Assembly (NCBI GenBank): GCA_041675905.1
Contig: JBAYSX010000004.1
Span: 82,204 to 146,203, forward strand
Direction: 5' to 3'
Source of the DNA: Sandaracinobacteroides sp041675905
GTDB taxonomy: Bacteria; Pseudomonadota; Alphaproteobacteria; Sphingomonadales; Sphingomonadaceae
DNA length: 64,000 nucleotides
Below the pieces are notes generated by a model. That model ran no database searches. It was not told the origin of the DNA and was given only the letters and a program-made list of their open reading frames with translations. Shown piece after piece: positions 19,047-32,255 of this stretch. The translations under genes were made by a program, and so were the position numbers. Within the stretch, counting starts at the first letter, position 1, and each line of letters opens with the position of its first letter.

Positions 19047-19258
19047 TCAAAGTGTTGGCCGATGTGGGGGCGGGAAGCCGGCGATGCTGGCGGCGATACC
19101 CATCAGACCAAAGCCGGCGATCATCGTCGCCCAGGCGACCGGTTCGGGAATCACGCGGATGGAGCCACCGGTAAAATGGGTCGCCGCGCTCTCTTAGAGG
19201 GGTGATCTGCCATCCCGGTCGGCGACCACCACGTTGAAATTGCCTGCGTTGCAGATGA
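19047..19258 (-). pseudogene. decayed 3' end of a PEP-CTERM protein gene
   Basis: On the minus strand the frame ending with TGA at 19049-19047 reads TGGSIRVIPEPVAWATMIAG and continues FGLMGIAASIAGFPPPH. VIPEPVAWATMIAGFGLMG is a clear PEPxxWA-CTERM sorting signal like that of the intact gene at 58421. The usual arginine cluster after the hydrophobic stretch is missing, an in-frame TAA interrupts the frame at about 19195, and no start or full domain remains upstream. Further upstream the same frame reads AGNFNVVVADRDG, possibly old coding sequence. About 210 bases survive. Confidence 0.65.
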
Positions 19259-19262
19259 GTAG

Positions 19263-19295
19263 TGGCCCGAGGTGGCTTCTCGCCATCCCGGGCCA
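19263..19295 (-). terminator. hairpin downstream of rpoC
   Basis: TGGCCCG and CGGGCCA, together with inner GTGGC and GCCAT arms, form a strong GC-rich stem-loop 16 bases after the rpoC stop. No T-run follows on the minus strand, so it may be a 3'-end stabiliser with true termination at the hairpin at 19018-19044. Confidence 0.5.
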
Positions 19296-19310
19296 TTCCC
19301 TTTATCGGAA

Positions 19311-23501
<4,191 letters not shown>

Positions 23502-23547
23502 TTTATCTCTCCTGATGGAGGAAACATTCGGGTGGAAAGGGAGGCTC

Positions 23548-26500
23548 TCAGTTTTCGACCTCTTCCGCGTTCTGCAGCTCGATATTGAGCCCGAGCGAAC
23601 GCATTTCCTTCACCAGCACGTTGAAACTTTCCGGAATGCCGGCCTCAAACGTATCATCACCCTTGACAATGGCTTCATATACCTTGGTGCGCCCGATGAC
23701 ATCATCGGACTTCACCGTCAGCATTTCCTGCAATGTATAGGCCGCGCCATAAGCTTGCAGTGCCCAGACTTCCATTTCACCAAAGCGCTGGCCACCGAAT
23801 TGCGCCTTGCCGCCCAGTGGCTGCTGGGTAACCAGACTATACGGCCCGATGGAGCGCGCGTGGATCTTGTCGTCGACCAGGTGGTGCAGCTTCAGCATAT
23901 AGATATACCCGACCGTCACACGGCGGTCGAATTGTTCGCCCGTGCGACCGTCGAACAGTTCCACCTGCCCGGACTTGTCCAGCCCGGCCAGTTCCAGCAT
24001 GTGGCTGACATCGGCCTCGGTAGCGCCATCGAACACCGGCGTCGCCATGGGGACGCCCGTCACCAGACTTTTCGCCGTCGCCAGTACATCGGCATCGGTC
24101 ATGTCGGCGATATCGCCCTGACGGCCATAAACCGCCTGCAATTTCGCCCGCACATCGTTCACGGCTGCGCCGTTGGCTGCGGCGTCCGCTGCTTCCTGGC
24201 CGCGTGCGTGGATGTCTTGCAACATCTCACCCAGCTGTACGCCAAGACCACGCGCGGCCCAGCCAAGGTGCGTCTCGAAAATCTGACCGACGTTCATGCG
24301 GCTGGGAACACCCAGCGGGTTAAGCACAATGTCAACCGGCGTGCCATCCGCAAGGTACGGCATATCTTCCGACGGCAGAATGCGGCTGATGACCCCCTTG
24401 TTACCGTGGCGTCCGGCCATTTTGTCACCTGGTTGCAGCTTGCGCTTTACCGCGACAAAAACCTTCACCATCTTCAGCACGCCCGGGGGCAACTCGTCAC
24501 CGCGTTGCAATTTGTCCTTGCGGTCTTCGAGGCGCGCGGCAATCACCGCTTGCGCTGCATCCCACTGGGTTTTCGACGCTTCGAGATTGGCCTGCATCTG
24601 ATCGTCGGCCACGGCGAACTTCCACCATTCGCGTTTCGGCAGCTCGTTCAGCACCGTAGCGTCGATTTCAGTACCTTTCCGCAGGCCCTTGGGCGCGGAG
24701 ACGATGGTCTGGCCGATCAGTAATTCACGCAGATGCGAATAAGTGGCGCGGTCGAGGATGGCGCGCTCGTCGGCGGCGTCCTTTTCCAGCAGGTCGATTT
24801 CTTCGCGCTCGATCGCCAGCGCGCGCTCATCCTTGTCGATGCCGTGACGGTTGAACACCCGCACTTCAACGACAGTTCCGGCTACGCCCGGCGGCAATCG
24901 CAGCGAAGTATCGCGCACGTCCGACGCCTTTTCACCGAAAATGGCGCGCAGCAGTTTTTCTTCCGGCGTCATCGGGCTTTCGCCCTTTGGCGTGATCTTG
25001 CCGACGAGAATATCTCCTGGCTCGACTTCGGCGCCGATGTACACGATGCCGGCTTCGTCGAGATTGCGGAGTGCTTCTTCACCCACATTGGGAATATCGC
25101 GGGTGATGTCTTCCGGCCCGAGCTTGGTGTCCCGCGCCATCACCTCGAATTCCTCGATGTGGATAGAGGTGAAGATATCCTCGCGGACGATACGTTCGTT
25201 GATGAGGATGGAATCTTCGTAATTGTAACCATTCCACGGCATGAACGCGACAAGCGCATTCCGGCCGAGTGCCAGTTCACCATACTGGGTGGATGGTCCA
25301 TCGCAAATAATGTCGCCGCGCTGCACCAGATCGCCTACCTTCACCAGCGGCCGCTGGTTGATGCAGGTGTTCTGGTTGGAACGCTGGAACTTCATCAGCG
25401 TATAGATATCGACCATGGACTGGCCAGCTTCGACATCTTCCGTGGCGCGGATAACGATACGGCCCGCATCGACCTGGTCGACGATGCCGGCCCGGCGCGC
25501 CGCAATGGCCGCCCCTGAATCGCGGGCGACGGTTTCTTCCATACCGGTGCCAACGAAAGGCGATTCCGCCTTCACCAGCGGCACGGCCTGACGTTGCATG
25601 TTGGAGCCCATCAGCGCGCGGTTCGCGTCGTCATTCTCCAGGAACGGGATCAGGGACGCCGCCACCGACACCAGCTGCTTGGGCGATACGTCCATCAAGG
25701 TGATCTGGTCGCGCGGAGCCATCAGGAACTCGCCCGCTTCTCGTGCCGAGATCAGGTCCTCGGTCAGCACACCATTTTCATCTACGAGTGCGTTAGCCTG
25801 GGCGATGGTGTGGCGCGCTTCTTCCATAGCCGACAGATAGAGAACTTCATCCGTCACGCGGTTGTCGACGACCTTCCGGTAAGGCGTTTCAATAAAGCCA
25901 TATTTATTCACCCGGCTGAATGTCGCCAGCGAGTTGATAAGTCCGATGTTCGGACCTTCCGGCGTTTCAATCGGGCAAATCCGGCCATAGTGGGTCGGGT
26001 GCACGTCGCGCACTTCGAAACCGGCGCGTTCGCGGGTCAGACCACCCGGCCCGAGCGCCGATACGCGACGCTTGTGCGTCACTTCCGATAACGGGTTCGT
26101 CTGGTCCATGAACTGCGACAATTGCGATGAGCCGAAGAATTCCCGTACCGCCGCAACCGAAGGTTTGGCATTGATCAGATCATTCGGCATCACCGTGGAA
26201 ATATCGACGGAGCTCATGCGTTCCCGCACCGCGCGCTCCATGCGCAACAGGCCCACCCGATAACTGTTTTCCAGCAGCTCACCGACCGAGCGCACCCGGC
26301 GGTTGCCGAGATTGTCGATATCGTCAATCTCGCCCTTGCCGTCTTTCAGATTGACCAGCGTTTTGACGACGGCAAGGATATCTTCCTTGCGCAGCGTCGT
26401 CAGATCGTCCGGAGTGTCGAGGTCGAGACGCATGTTCATCTTCACGCGGCCAACAGCTGACAGATCATAGCGTTCCGGGTCGAAGAACAGCCCGCCGAAC

Positions 26501-27708
26501 AGCGCTTCGGCGGTCTCGCGCGTTGGCGGCTCGCCAGGGCGCATCACGCGATAAATATCGGCGAGCGCCTGGTCACGCTCCTCGGCCTTGTCAGCCATCA
26601 GCGTGTTGCGCATCCACGGCCCGGTGTTGACATGATCGATGTCCAGCACGTCGATTTCACCGAAACCGGCGTCGGTCAGCTTGTCGAGATTATCCTGATC
26701 GATCTCATGTCCGGCTTCGATATAAATCGCACCGGTCTGCTCGTTGATCAGATCATGGGCAGAATAACGACCAAGAATTTCCTCGTGCGGCAGCAGCAGT
26801 GTTTCGACACCGTCATTCTGTGCCTTGCGCGCCGCGCGCGGTGTAATTTTTTGCCCTTGCGGGAACAGCAATTCGCCGGTTTCCGCATTCATTACGTCGA
26901 AATTTGGCTTTACGCCGCGCCATTGCTCCACCACGAACGGCACGCGCCAACCGCCGGCTTTCTCGTCCCGCTCCCAACGGACGAGATTGTAGAAATAGTG
27001 AAGAATATCCTCATCGTTCATACCCAGCGCATAAAGCAGGCTGGTGACGGGGAGCTTGCGCTTGCGGTCGATGCGGACATTCACAATGTCCTTCGCGTCG
27101 AATTCGAAATCGAGCCAGGAACCGCGATAGGGGATTACGCGCGCCGCGAACAGATATTTGCCGGACGAGTGGGTTTTGCCCCGGTCATGATCGAAAAACA
27201 CACCCGGACTGCGATGCATCTGCGATACGATCACCCGTTCGGTGCCGTTTATGAGGAAGGTGCCGTTCGCGGTCATGAGCGGCATGTCGCCCATGTAAAC
27301 GTCCTGCTCCTTGATATCGATGACCGATCGCGTGCCGGTATCCACATCGACTTCGAACACGATCAGTCGCAGCGTAACACGCATCGGCGCGGCATAGGTC
27401 AGGCCGCGTGCGCGGCACTCGCCCATGTCATATTTCGGCTCTTCCAGTTCATAACCGACGAAATCGAGTTCGGCGGTGCCGGCGAAATCGCGCACCGGGA
27501 ACACCGAGCGCAGGGTCTTTTCCAAACCCGACACATACCCGATTTCCGGCCGCGAGCGCAGAAACTGCTCGTAGCTTTCGCGCTGCACCTCGATCAGATT
27601 TGGCATCTGCACGGCTTCGGCGATATTACCGAACACCTTGCGGATACGACGGGTGGGACGAAAACGGGGAGCAGAAGCGCTGGTGGCTTCAACGGCATTG
27701 GTGGACAT
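23548..27708 (-). CDS. rpoB: DNA-directed RNA polymerase subunit beta
   Basis: The 1386-residue subunit shows the usual order of blocks. These include the rifampicin-pocket region SSQLSQFMDQTNPLSEVTHK, RRVSALGPGGL and ETPEGPNIGLI, then the C-terminal KMAGRHGNKGVIS and GGKAQFGGQRFGEMEVWAL. The start MSTNAVEATSASAPRFRPTRRIRK has a short lineage-specific leader before the conserved core. It is preceded by a 200-base untranslated leader and a near-consensus promoter rather than by rplJ-rplL as in many bacteria. Confidence 0.99.
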   Translation of the reverse strand: MSTNAVEATSASAPRFRPTRRIRKVFGNIAEAVQMPNLIEVQRESYEQFLRSRPEIGYVSGLEKTLRSVFPVRDFAGTAELDFVGYELEEPKYDMGECRARGLTYAAPMRVTLRLIVFEVDVDTGTRSVIDIKEQDVYMGDMPLMTANGTFLINGTERVIVSQMHRSPGVFFDHDRGKTHSSGKYLFAARVIPYRGSWLDFEFDAKDIVNVRIDRKRKLPVTSLLYALGMNDEDILHYFYNLVRWERDEKAGGWRVPFVVEQWRGVKPNFDVMNAETGELLFPQGQKITPRAARKAQNDGVETLLLPHEEILGRYSAHDLINEQTGAIYIEAGHEIDQDNLDKLTDAGFGEIDVLDIDHVNTGPWMRNTLMADKAEERDQALADIYRVMRPGEPPTRETAEALFGGLFFDPERYDLSAVGRVKMNMRLDLDTPDDLTTLRKEDILAVVKTLVNLKDGKGEIDDIDNLGNRRVRSVGELLENSYRVGLLRMERAVRERMSSVDISTVMPNDLINAKPSVAAVREFFGSSQLSQFMDQTNPLSEVTHKRRVSALGPGGLTRERAGFEVRDVHPTHYGRICPIETPEGPNIGLINSLATFSRVNKYGFIETPYRKVVDNRVTDEVLYLSAMEEARHTIAQANALVDENGVLTEDLISAREAGEFLMAPRDQITLMDVSPKQLVSVAASLIPFLENDDANRALMGSNMQRQAVPLVKAESPFVGTGMEETVARDSGAAIAARRAGIVDQVDAGRIVIRATEDVEAGQSMVDIYTLMKFQRSNQNTCINQRPLVKVGDLVQRGDIICDGPSTQYGELALGRNALVAFMPWNGYNYEDSILINERIVREDIFTSIHIEEFEVMARDTKLGPEDITRDIPNVGEEALRNLDEAGIVYIGAEVEPGDILVGKITPKGESPMTPEEKLLRAIFGEKASDVRDTSLRLPPGVAGTVVEVRVFNRHGIDKDERALAIEREEIDLLEKDAADERAILDRATYSHLRELLIGQTIVSAPKGLRKGTEIDATVLNELPKREWWKFAVADDQMQANLEASKTQWDAAQAVIAARLEDRKDKLQRGDELPPGVLKMVKVFVAVKRKLQPGDKMAGRHGNKGVISRILPSEDMPYLADGTPVDIVLNPLGVPSRMNVGQIFETHLGWAARGLGVQLGEMLQDIHARGQEAADAAANGAAVNDVRAKLQAVYGRQGDIADMTDADVLATAKSLVTGVPMATPVFDGATEADVSHMLELAGLDKSGQVELFDGRTGEQFDRRVTVGYIYMLKLHHLVDDKIHARSIGPYSLVTQQPLGGKAQFGGQRFGEMEVWALQAYGAAYTLQEMLTVKSDDVIGRTKVYEAIVKGDDTFEAGIPESFNVLVKEMRSLGLNIELQNAEEVEN

Positions 27709-27910
27709 GCACGATCCTTGTCATTCCGCGACCGGCACGATTGCCCGATCGAGGTCATTTCCCGGTCAGCGCAAAAAGGCCGGAATGCGAAAAGCCGCAA
27801 TCATCCCCGTTCCAGAGGAAGTGCAGCGACGCATTCAGGCCTGACGCCCCAAGCCACCCATCCGTATGATCCGCTGCGCGACGGCGAATCCTGTCTCGGG
27901 TGGCTAGGGA
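27709..27910 (-). promoter_or_regulatory. long structured leader of rpoB-rpoC
   Basis: From the predicted transcription start near 27910 to the rpoB ATG there are about 200 untranslated bases with no supported ORF. Nested inverted repeats are visible: CATTCCG (27722-27728) with CGGAATG (27781-27787), enclosing GACCGG (27730-27735) with CCGGTC near 27763-27768. This could support autoregulation or attenuation of rpoBC, but no known leader family was recognised. Confidence 0.4.
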
Positions 27911-27917
27911 TTCGTAT

Positions 27918-27946
27918 TACATAGGGGCGGGTGACAGGATTGTCAA
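27918..27946 (-). promoter_or_regulatory. predicted rpoBC promoter
   Basis: On the minus strand a perfect TTGACA (27946-27941) is separated by 17 bases from TATGTA (27923-27918). This is one of the best housekeeping promoter matches in the window. It lies 210 bases upstream of rpoB and just after the stop of the preceding minus-strand gene, so rpoBC is transcribed independently of the genes to its right. Confidence 0.75.
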
Positions 27947-27964
27947 ACGCGCGGGTGCTTCCCT

Positions 27965-28351
27965 CTAGACTGTTTTTGGGGCAACTGCGAAACCGCGCGT
28001 GGGGGTGCAATCCGGTGTCAGGGTGAAGCTGGCGCCGCCCCGGCGGGAAATGAAGATGCGCAGCTCGGCGATGTCGGCACACGGCACATAGATCCACCGA
28101 TATTCCCGGCCATCCTGGTAAGCCACCCGGCGTGGCCCCTCATAATGTTCTGCCGGTTCGCCGGTTTCCTTTACATACCGCTCGAACAGCAAGGCGGCGA
28201 TAGCGTCAGACCGGTCCTGACCCATATCGGGGGGAGGTCGTAACCACCAGAACAGCGCAGCCAGCGCCAGAAGCAAGGCAGCTATCGCCAGCCGGACAAG
28301 CGTTTGGCGCCGTATAGCGGTTTCGGCGGGCGTGGGGCCGGACGGATTCAT
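27965..28351 (-). CDS. small single-pass membrane protein of unknown function
   Basis: I do not recognise the family of this 128-residue protein. It has one predicted transmembrane helix (LVRLAIAALLLALAALFWWL, about residues 18-37) and a following 90-residue domain with a WIYVPC and RIFISRRGG pattern, probably periplasmic. The position between dedA and rpoBC on the minus strand suggests it is the last gene of the run beginning with the MAPEG gene. An AGGCGG ribosome site precedes the ATG. Confidence 0.75.
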   Translation of the reverse strand: MNPSGPTPAETAIRRQTLVRLAIAALLLALAALFWWLRPPPDMGQDRSDAIAALLFERYVKETGEPAEHYEGPRRVAYQDGREYRWIYVPCADIAELRIFISRRGGASFTLTPDCTPTRGFAVAPKTV

Positions 28352-28379
28352 CCGCCTGCCAGTCTCCGGCTGTGGCGCA

Positions 28380-29003
28380 TCAGGCTTCGTTCCGACGCGA
28401 TCTCAACCGGTCCCACATTATCACCCGATAGAGATAGGTGGCGAGTACAACCACAATGACCGCCGTGGACAAGGGGCCCAGCACCTTGTCGATTTCGTCG
28501 AAACGCTGCCCGAGAAAATAGCCGGCGAGTGCCAGGCCGAGCGTCCACAGGGCCGTGCCAAGCGTCGAATAAATCAGGAAACGGCGCACATTCATTCGCA
28601 CGAGGCCGGCGGGGATCGAAACAAGCGAACGGACCGTCGGGATAACCCGGCCAACGCCCACGATCCCACCGCCATAACGTTCGAACAGATGCCGGCCACG
28701 CAGGATTTCCGTCTCATCCAGGGTCAAAATACGGCCGAAGCGCAACAGAAAACGCTCGAAACGTGCAAGGCCGAGTTTCCATGCAATGATGAACCAGACA
28801 ATATTGCCCGCCATCGCGCCCGTCGTCCCCGCCAGTACCATCAGCCACAGATCGAATTTACCCTGACCGGCGGCAATGCCCGCCAGCGGCATGATGATTT
28901 CCGACGGAATGGGAGGGAAAATCGTTTCGATGAACATCAGGAGCGCCACACCCCAATAGCCCCATTGCGCGATAATATCGGGAATAGATAGCCAGTCGCT
29001 CAT
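28380..29003 (-). CDS. DedA family membrane protein
   Basis: The 207-residue protein has the DedA signatures ETIFPPIPSEIIMPLAG (about 26-42) and, later, GRVIPTVRSLVSIPAGL (about 117-133), plus four to five hydrophobic segments. DedA proteins are inner-membrane proteins now linked to lipid scrambling and undecaprenyl-phosphate recycling. The particular member's substrate is not determined here. The start overlaps the gshB stop region by 4 bases (ATGA), so the two are coupled. Confidence 0.93.
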   Translation of the reverse strand: MSDWLSIPDIIAQWGYWGVALLMFIETIFPPIPSEIIMPLAGIAAGQGKFDLWLMVLAGTTGAMAGNIVWFIIAWKLGLARFERFLLRFGRILTLDETEILRGRHLFERYGGGIVGVGRVIPTVRSLVSIPAGLVRMNVRRFLIYSTLGTALWTLGLALAGYFLGQRFDEIDKVLGPLSTAVIVVVLATYLYRVIMWDRLRSRRNEA

Positions 29004-29971
29004 CGTCCATCTCGCATGGCTTCCACCTTTTCCCAGAATAACGCCGGCGTGTCGGTGCCGTTGAAGCGGTCAATGGCGACGATACCGGTGGGGGAGGTGA
29101 CGTTGATTTCCGTCAGCTTGCCGCCGATTACATCAATGCCGACAAACAATAGCCCCATGCGCTTCAGGTCCGGGCCAACGCGCGCGCAAATGGCCTTCTC
29201 CTCAGGCGTTAACGCAGTCTGTTCCGCCGAACCGCCCACGGCGAGATTGGAGCGAATCTCCCCGGATTTCGGTACACGGTTGATCGCGCCCGCCGGCTCG
29301 CCATCAATCAGTACGATACGTTTGTCGCCCTGCGCCACGTCCGGCAAAAACGCCTGTACCATGAACGGCTCGCGCCAGACCTTGCCGAAAAGTTCCACCA
29401 GCGCCGACAGATTGGGGTCCTTGCCACCAATATGGAAAATCGCAGCTCCGCCATGGCCGTGCAGGGGTTTCAGCACGATTTCACCATGGGAGGCACGAAA
29501 TGCCTCCGCCGCCGCGAGCGAACGCGTCACCAGCGTCGGCGGCATGCAATCGGCATAATTCAGTACCAGCAGCTTTTCCGGAGCATTGCGCACTGCCGCC
29601 GGATCATTGACAACCAGCACGCCGGCTTTCTGCGCATGTTCCAGCAAATGGGTGGCGGTAATATAGGCGATGTCGAACGGCGGATCCTGCCGCATCAGCA
29701 CGACATCTATTTCGCTCGCCATCTCCACATATTCGGCGTCGGCCAGCCAGCGAAAATAGGGTTGGCCCTCCGCTCCGGGGCGGAAAACCTCGACGGGGCG
29801 CGCCGTCACCATGATACGGCCATCCACCCAATCCAGATCGCCGGGCAGATAATGCCACAGCCGGTGTCCACGCGCCTGGGCGGACAGCATCAACGCGAAC
29901 GTCGAATCGCCGGCGATATTGATCTGTTCCAGCGCATCCATCTGGACCGCGACGCTAAGGGGTTTCACCAT
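29000..29971 (-). CDS. gshB: glutathione synthase
   Basis: GshB joins gamma-glutamylcysteine and glycine with ATP, completing glutathione synthesis in the cytosol. The 323-residue ATP-grasp enzyme shows the N-terminal MDALEQINIAGDSTFALM and the ATP-grasp loop KPLHGHGGAAIFHI. Downstream are GDKRIVLIDGEP and a metal-binding end INVTSPTGIVAIDRFNG. It lies 33 bases downstream of scpA on the minus strand. Confidence 0.98.
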   Translation of the reverse strand: MVKPLSVAVQMDALEQINIAGDSTFALMLSAQARGHRLWHYLPGDLDWVDGRIMVTARPVEVFRPGAEGQPYFRWLADAEYVEMASEIDVVLMRQDPPFDIAYITATHLLEHAQKAGVLVVNDPAAVRNAPEKLLVLNYADCMPPTLVTRSLAAAEAFRASHGEIVLKPLHGHGGAAIFHIGGKDPNLSALVELFGKVWREPFMVQAFLPDVAQGDKRIVLIDGEPAGAINRVPKSGEIRSNLAVGGSAEQTALTPEEKAICARVGPDLKRMGLLFVGIDVIGGKLTEINVTSPTGIVAIDRFNGTDTPALFWEKVEAMRDGR

Positions 29972-30004
29972 GGCAATTGCTCTAGGGGTTGCGCTTGGTA
30001 CGGG

Positions 30005-30778
30005 TCAATCATGCTTTGGGCAAAGAGCGCGCAGCATCAGCGGGGCAAAGGGGGATTCCTGCGTCAGCTCGGCCTTTCCCAGCCGGGTCAATTCCAGCGC
30101 CGCAACGAAGCCGGACGCCAGAGCCGAGCGCCGCAAGCGCGGATCTTCGTTATCCGGCAAAAACGTCTGCAATTCCGTCCAGTCGAGCGCCTGGCCCAGA
30201 TTGGCGGACAGCCGTTCAAGTGCTTCCTCCAGCGTTACCAGCGGACCGCGATCATGGGGGGACCAATGACTGTGACGGTGCCGGGCCGCAACCGCGCCAT
30301 ATGCGGAAATCAGCGCGTAGAGATCCACGTCCCACACCGAATCGCGCAGTTGCCGCAAACCTTCCGGAGCGCCACGCCGCAGTACATCGCGGCCAAGCAA
30401 ATCGCGCGCGAACAATTTGTCGGCGGCATCGCGCATGCCTTCCAGCCGCATCAGTCGCCAGCGCAGCCGTGCCGCCATCTCGTCCGGATCCGGCTCGGGC
30501 TGTTCTTCTTTCGGCAACAGCAGAGCCGATTTCAGATAGGCGAGCCACGCCGCCATCACCAGATAGTCCGCGGCTATTTCCAGCTTCAGCGCCCGCGCCT
30601 CGCTGATAAACTCCAGATATTGTTCAACCAGCGGCAAAATCGGAATGGCCGCCAGATCGATCTTCTGGGCGCGGGCCAGCGCAAGCAAAAGATCGAGCGG
30701 GCCTTCCCAATGCTCGAAACTGACGATCAGCCGTTCTGCGTCCGCCGGGCGTTCAGCTTCGGCGGCCCGTGCAGTCAT
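30005..30778 (-). CDS. scpA: segregation and condensation protein A
   Basis: ScpA is the kleisin that bridges SMC dimers, normally with ScpB, in chromosome condensation and segregation. The 257-residue product has the kleisin N-terminus FEHWEGPLDLLLALARAQKID and the block AADYLVMAAWLAYLKSALLLP. The start ATG at 30778 overlaps the nagZ stop by 4 bases, and the frame upstream to 30856 is a shadow of nagZ. The next gene is gshB, not scpB, which is unlike the usual nagZ-scpA-scpB order. Confidence 0.95.
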   Translation of the reverse strand: MTARAAEAERPADAERLIVSFEHWEGPLDLLLALARAQKIDLAAIPILPLVEQYLEFISEARALKLEIAADYLVMAAWLAYLKSALLLPKEEQPEPDPDEMAARLRWRLMRLEGMRDAADKLFARDLLGRDVLRRGAPEGLRQLRDSVWDVDLYALISAYGAVAARHRHSHWSPHDRGPLVTLEEALERLSANLGQALDWTELQTFLPDNEDPRLRRSALASGFVAALELTRLGKAELTQESPFAPLMLRALCPKHD

Positions 30779-31800
30779 ACGTTGGCGTCGGCCAGCAGCG
30801 CGTCCCGGAGCTGCGCCAGTTCTTCGACCGTGGCGGTCGACGGTACATCCGCCCATGTCATGGCGCGTTCCAGCCGTGCGGCGGCGGGCGCCCCGATTGG
30901 ATCGAGAGCTTCGGCAATCGCCGCCATCTCGGCGAAATCGCCGGAGCAGTGCAGGGCGATGTCACAACCGGCAGCGATGACGCCTTTGGCCCGCCCCGCC
31001 AACGTGTCGCATCCCGGTTGTCCGGCCAGGGCCTGCATGCCCAGATCGTCTGACATTAATAATCCGTCAAAACCGCAGCGTCCCCGGATAATATCGCCGA
31101 TGACCCGCGTCGACAGGGTCGCACAGCGTTCGGCGTCCCATGCAGTGTAGATAATATGCGCGGTCATCGCCATGGGCGCGTCGTTCAGCCGTTCGAACGG
31201 CATCAGATCGGCTTCCAGCGTGTCGGCGGGGGCATCGACAACCGGCAGCGCCAGATGCGAGTCGAGCGTCGCGCGGCCATGGCCGGGGATATGCTTCACC
31301 ACGCCGACGCAGCTACCGGCTTTCAGCCCGTCCAGCGTCGCGCGACCAAGCGACGCAACCGTCAAGGGGTCGGAGCCATAGCTGCGGTCACCGATCACCG
31401 CGTGCATCTCCGGCGTCGTCACATCCAGCAGCGGCAGACAATCGACGGTGATGCCCAACGCCGTCAGCATCGCCCCGAGCGCCTGGGCGTTGGCGCGGGC
31501 CGCCGCCATGGCCGTCAGGGGCGCTTTCTCCCACACGAGGCCAAAGACGGCAGGCGGAGGAAATTCGGGCCAGTGCGGCGCGCGCAAGCGGGCGACACGG
31601 CCCCCTTCCTGATCGATCAGAATCGGCAGGCGCGGATTGCCGGACAGTTCGCGCAGCGCATCCGTCAGCGCGCGCACCTGCTCCGGCGTGTCGATATTGC
31701 GTTTGAACAATATATAGCCCGCAGGGTCGGCGGCGGCGAACAGCGCGCGCTCGTCGGCGGAAAGGCTGGTGCCGGAAAGGCTGAGAAATGCTGGAATCAT
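30775..31800 (-). CDS. nagZ: beta-N-acetylhexosaminidase
   Basis: NagZ releases N-acetylglucosamine from cell-wall muropeptides in the cytosol during peptidoglycan recycling. The 341-residue product is exactly the usual size for family GH3 NagZ. It has DQEGGRVARLR (about 83-93) and the family loop KHIPGHGRATLDSHL with the general-acid His-Asp pair. The nucleophile region is LLMSDDLGM. The ATG at 31800, preceded by AAGG, is preferred over a TTG at 31836 that would overlap the MAPEG gene. Confidence 0.96.
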   Translation of the reverse strand: MIPAFLSLSGTSLSADERALFAAADPAGYILFKRNIDTPEQVRALTDALRELSGNPRLPILIDQEGGRVARLRAPHWPEFPPPAVFGLVWEKAPLTAMAAARANAQALGAMLTALGITVDCLPLLDVTTPEMHAVIGDRSYGSDPLTVASLGRATLDGLKAGSCVGVVKHIPGHGRATLDSHLALPVVDAPADTLEADLMPFERLNDAPMAMTAHIIYTAWDAERCATLSTRVIGDIIRGRCGFDGLLMSDDLGMQALAGQPGCDTLAGRAKGVIAAGCDIALHCSGDFAEMAAIAEALDPIGAPAAARLERAMTWADVPSTATVEELAQLRDALLADANV

Positions 31801-31828
31801 GCCCCGCCTTTGCGGCAGGGCAGGGGTG

Positions 31829-32215
31829 TCATGCAAGCCGGATACCGGCCACCAGCAGCCAGGCGGACAGCATTGCCAGCGCCGACCAGGTGCCGATCAT
31901 GCCCAGCATACGAAATGTCACGAAGGCAGGACGGCCAAGGCCAATCGGATGCAGTACGCGTCCGGCGATCAGCAACGCCGCCGCCACAGCCGGCAGCCAG
32001 CGACTGGAAGTCGTCTGTTCCGCCAGAAACAGCAGCAACAGTGTCAGCGGTGCATATTCGACAAAATTGGCCTGGGCGCGCATGCGGGCGATCAGGATCG
32101 CATCGCCACCGTCTCCAAGCGTAATGCCTGCCGCGCGCCGGCGAAAAGACACCATCAGGCTCAGCGCCAGCAATATCAGGCCGAGCAGCCCGCCGGCGAT
32201 CCAGCTTATGATCAT
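31829..32215 (-). CDS. MAPEG family membrane protein
   Basis: The 128-residue protein has four predicted membrane helices and the MAPEG pattern RAQANFVEYAPLTLLLLFLAE followed by GRVLHPIGL. MAPEG proteins are membrane enzymes of glutathione and eicosanoid type chemistry, and bacterial roles are mostly unknown. It heads the minus-strand run with nagZ, scpA and gshB. The glutathione synthase gene in the same run is suggestive but no proof of a glutathione substrate. Confidence 0.9.
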   Translation of the reverse strand: MIISWIAGGLLGLILLALSLMVSFRRRAAGITLGDGGDAILIARMRAQANFVEYAPLTLLLLFLAEQTTSSRWLPAVAAALLIAGRVLHPIGLGRPAFVTFRMLGMIGTWSALAMLSAWLLVAGIRLA

Positions 32216-32255
32216 CCTCGCGTTCCTTTCCTTGCATGCGCGGCTATCGTTGCTC

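Noticed and set aside
29432..31150. 572-codon open frame on the plus strand opposite gshB, scpA and nagZ
   Set aside because: Antisense to three conserved genes, with a translation rich in Gln, His and Arg and no family similarity.
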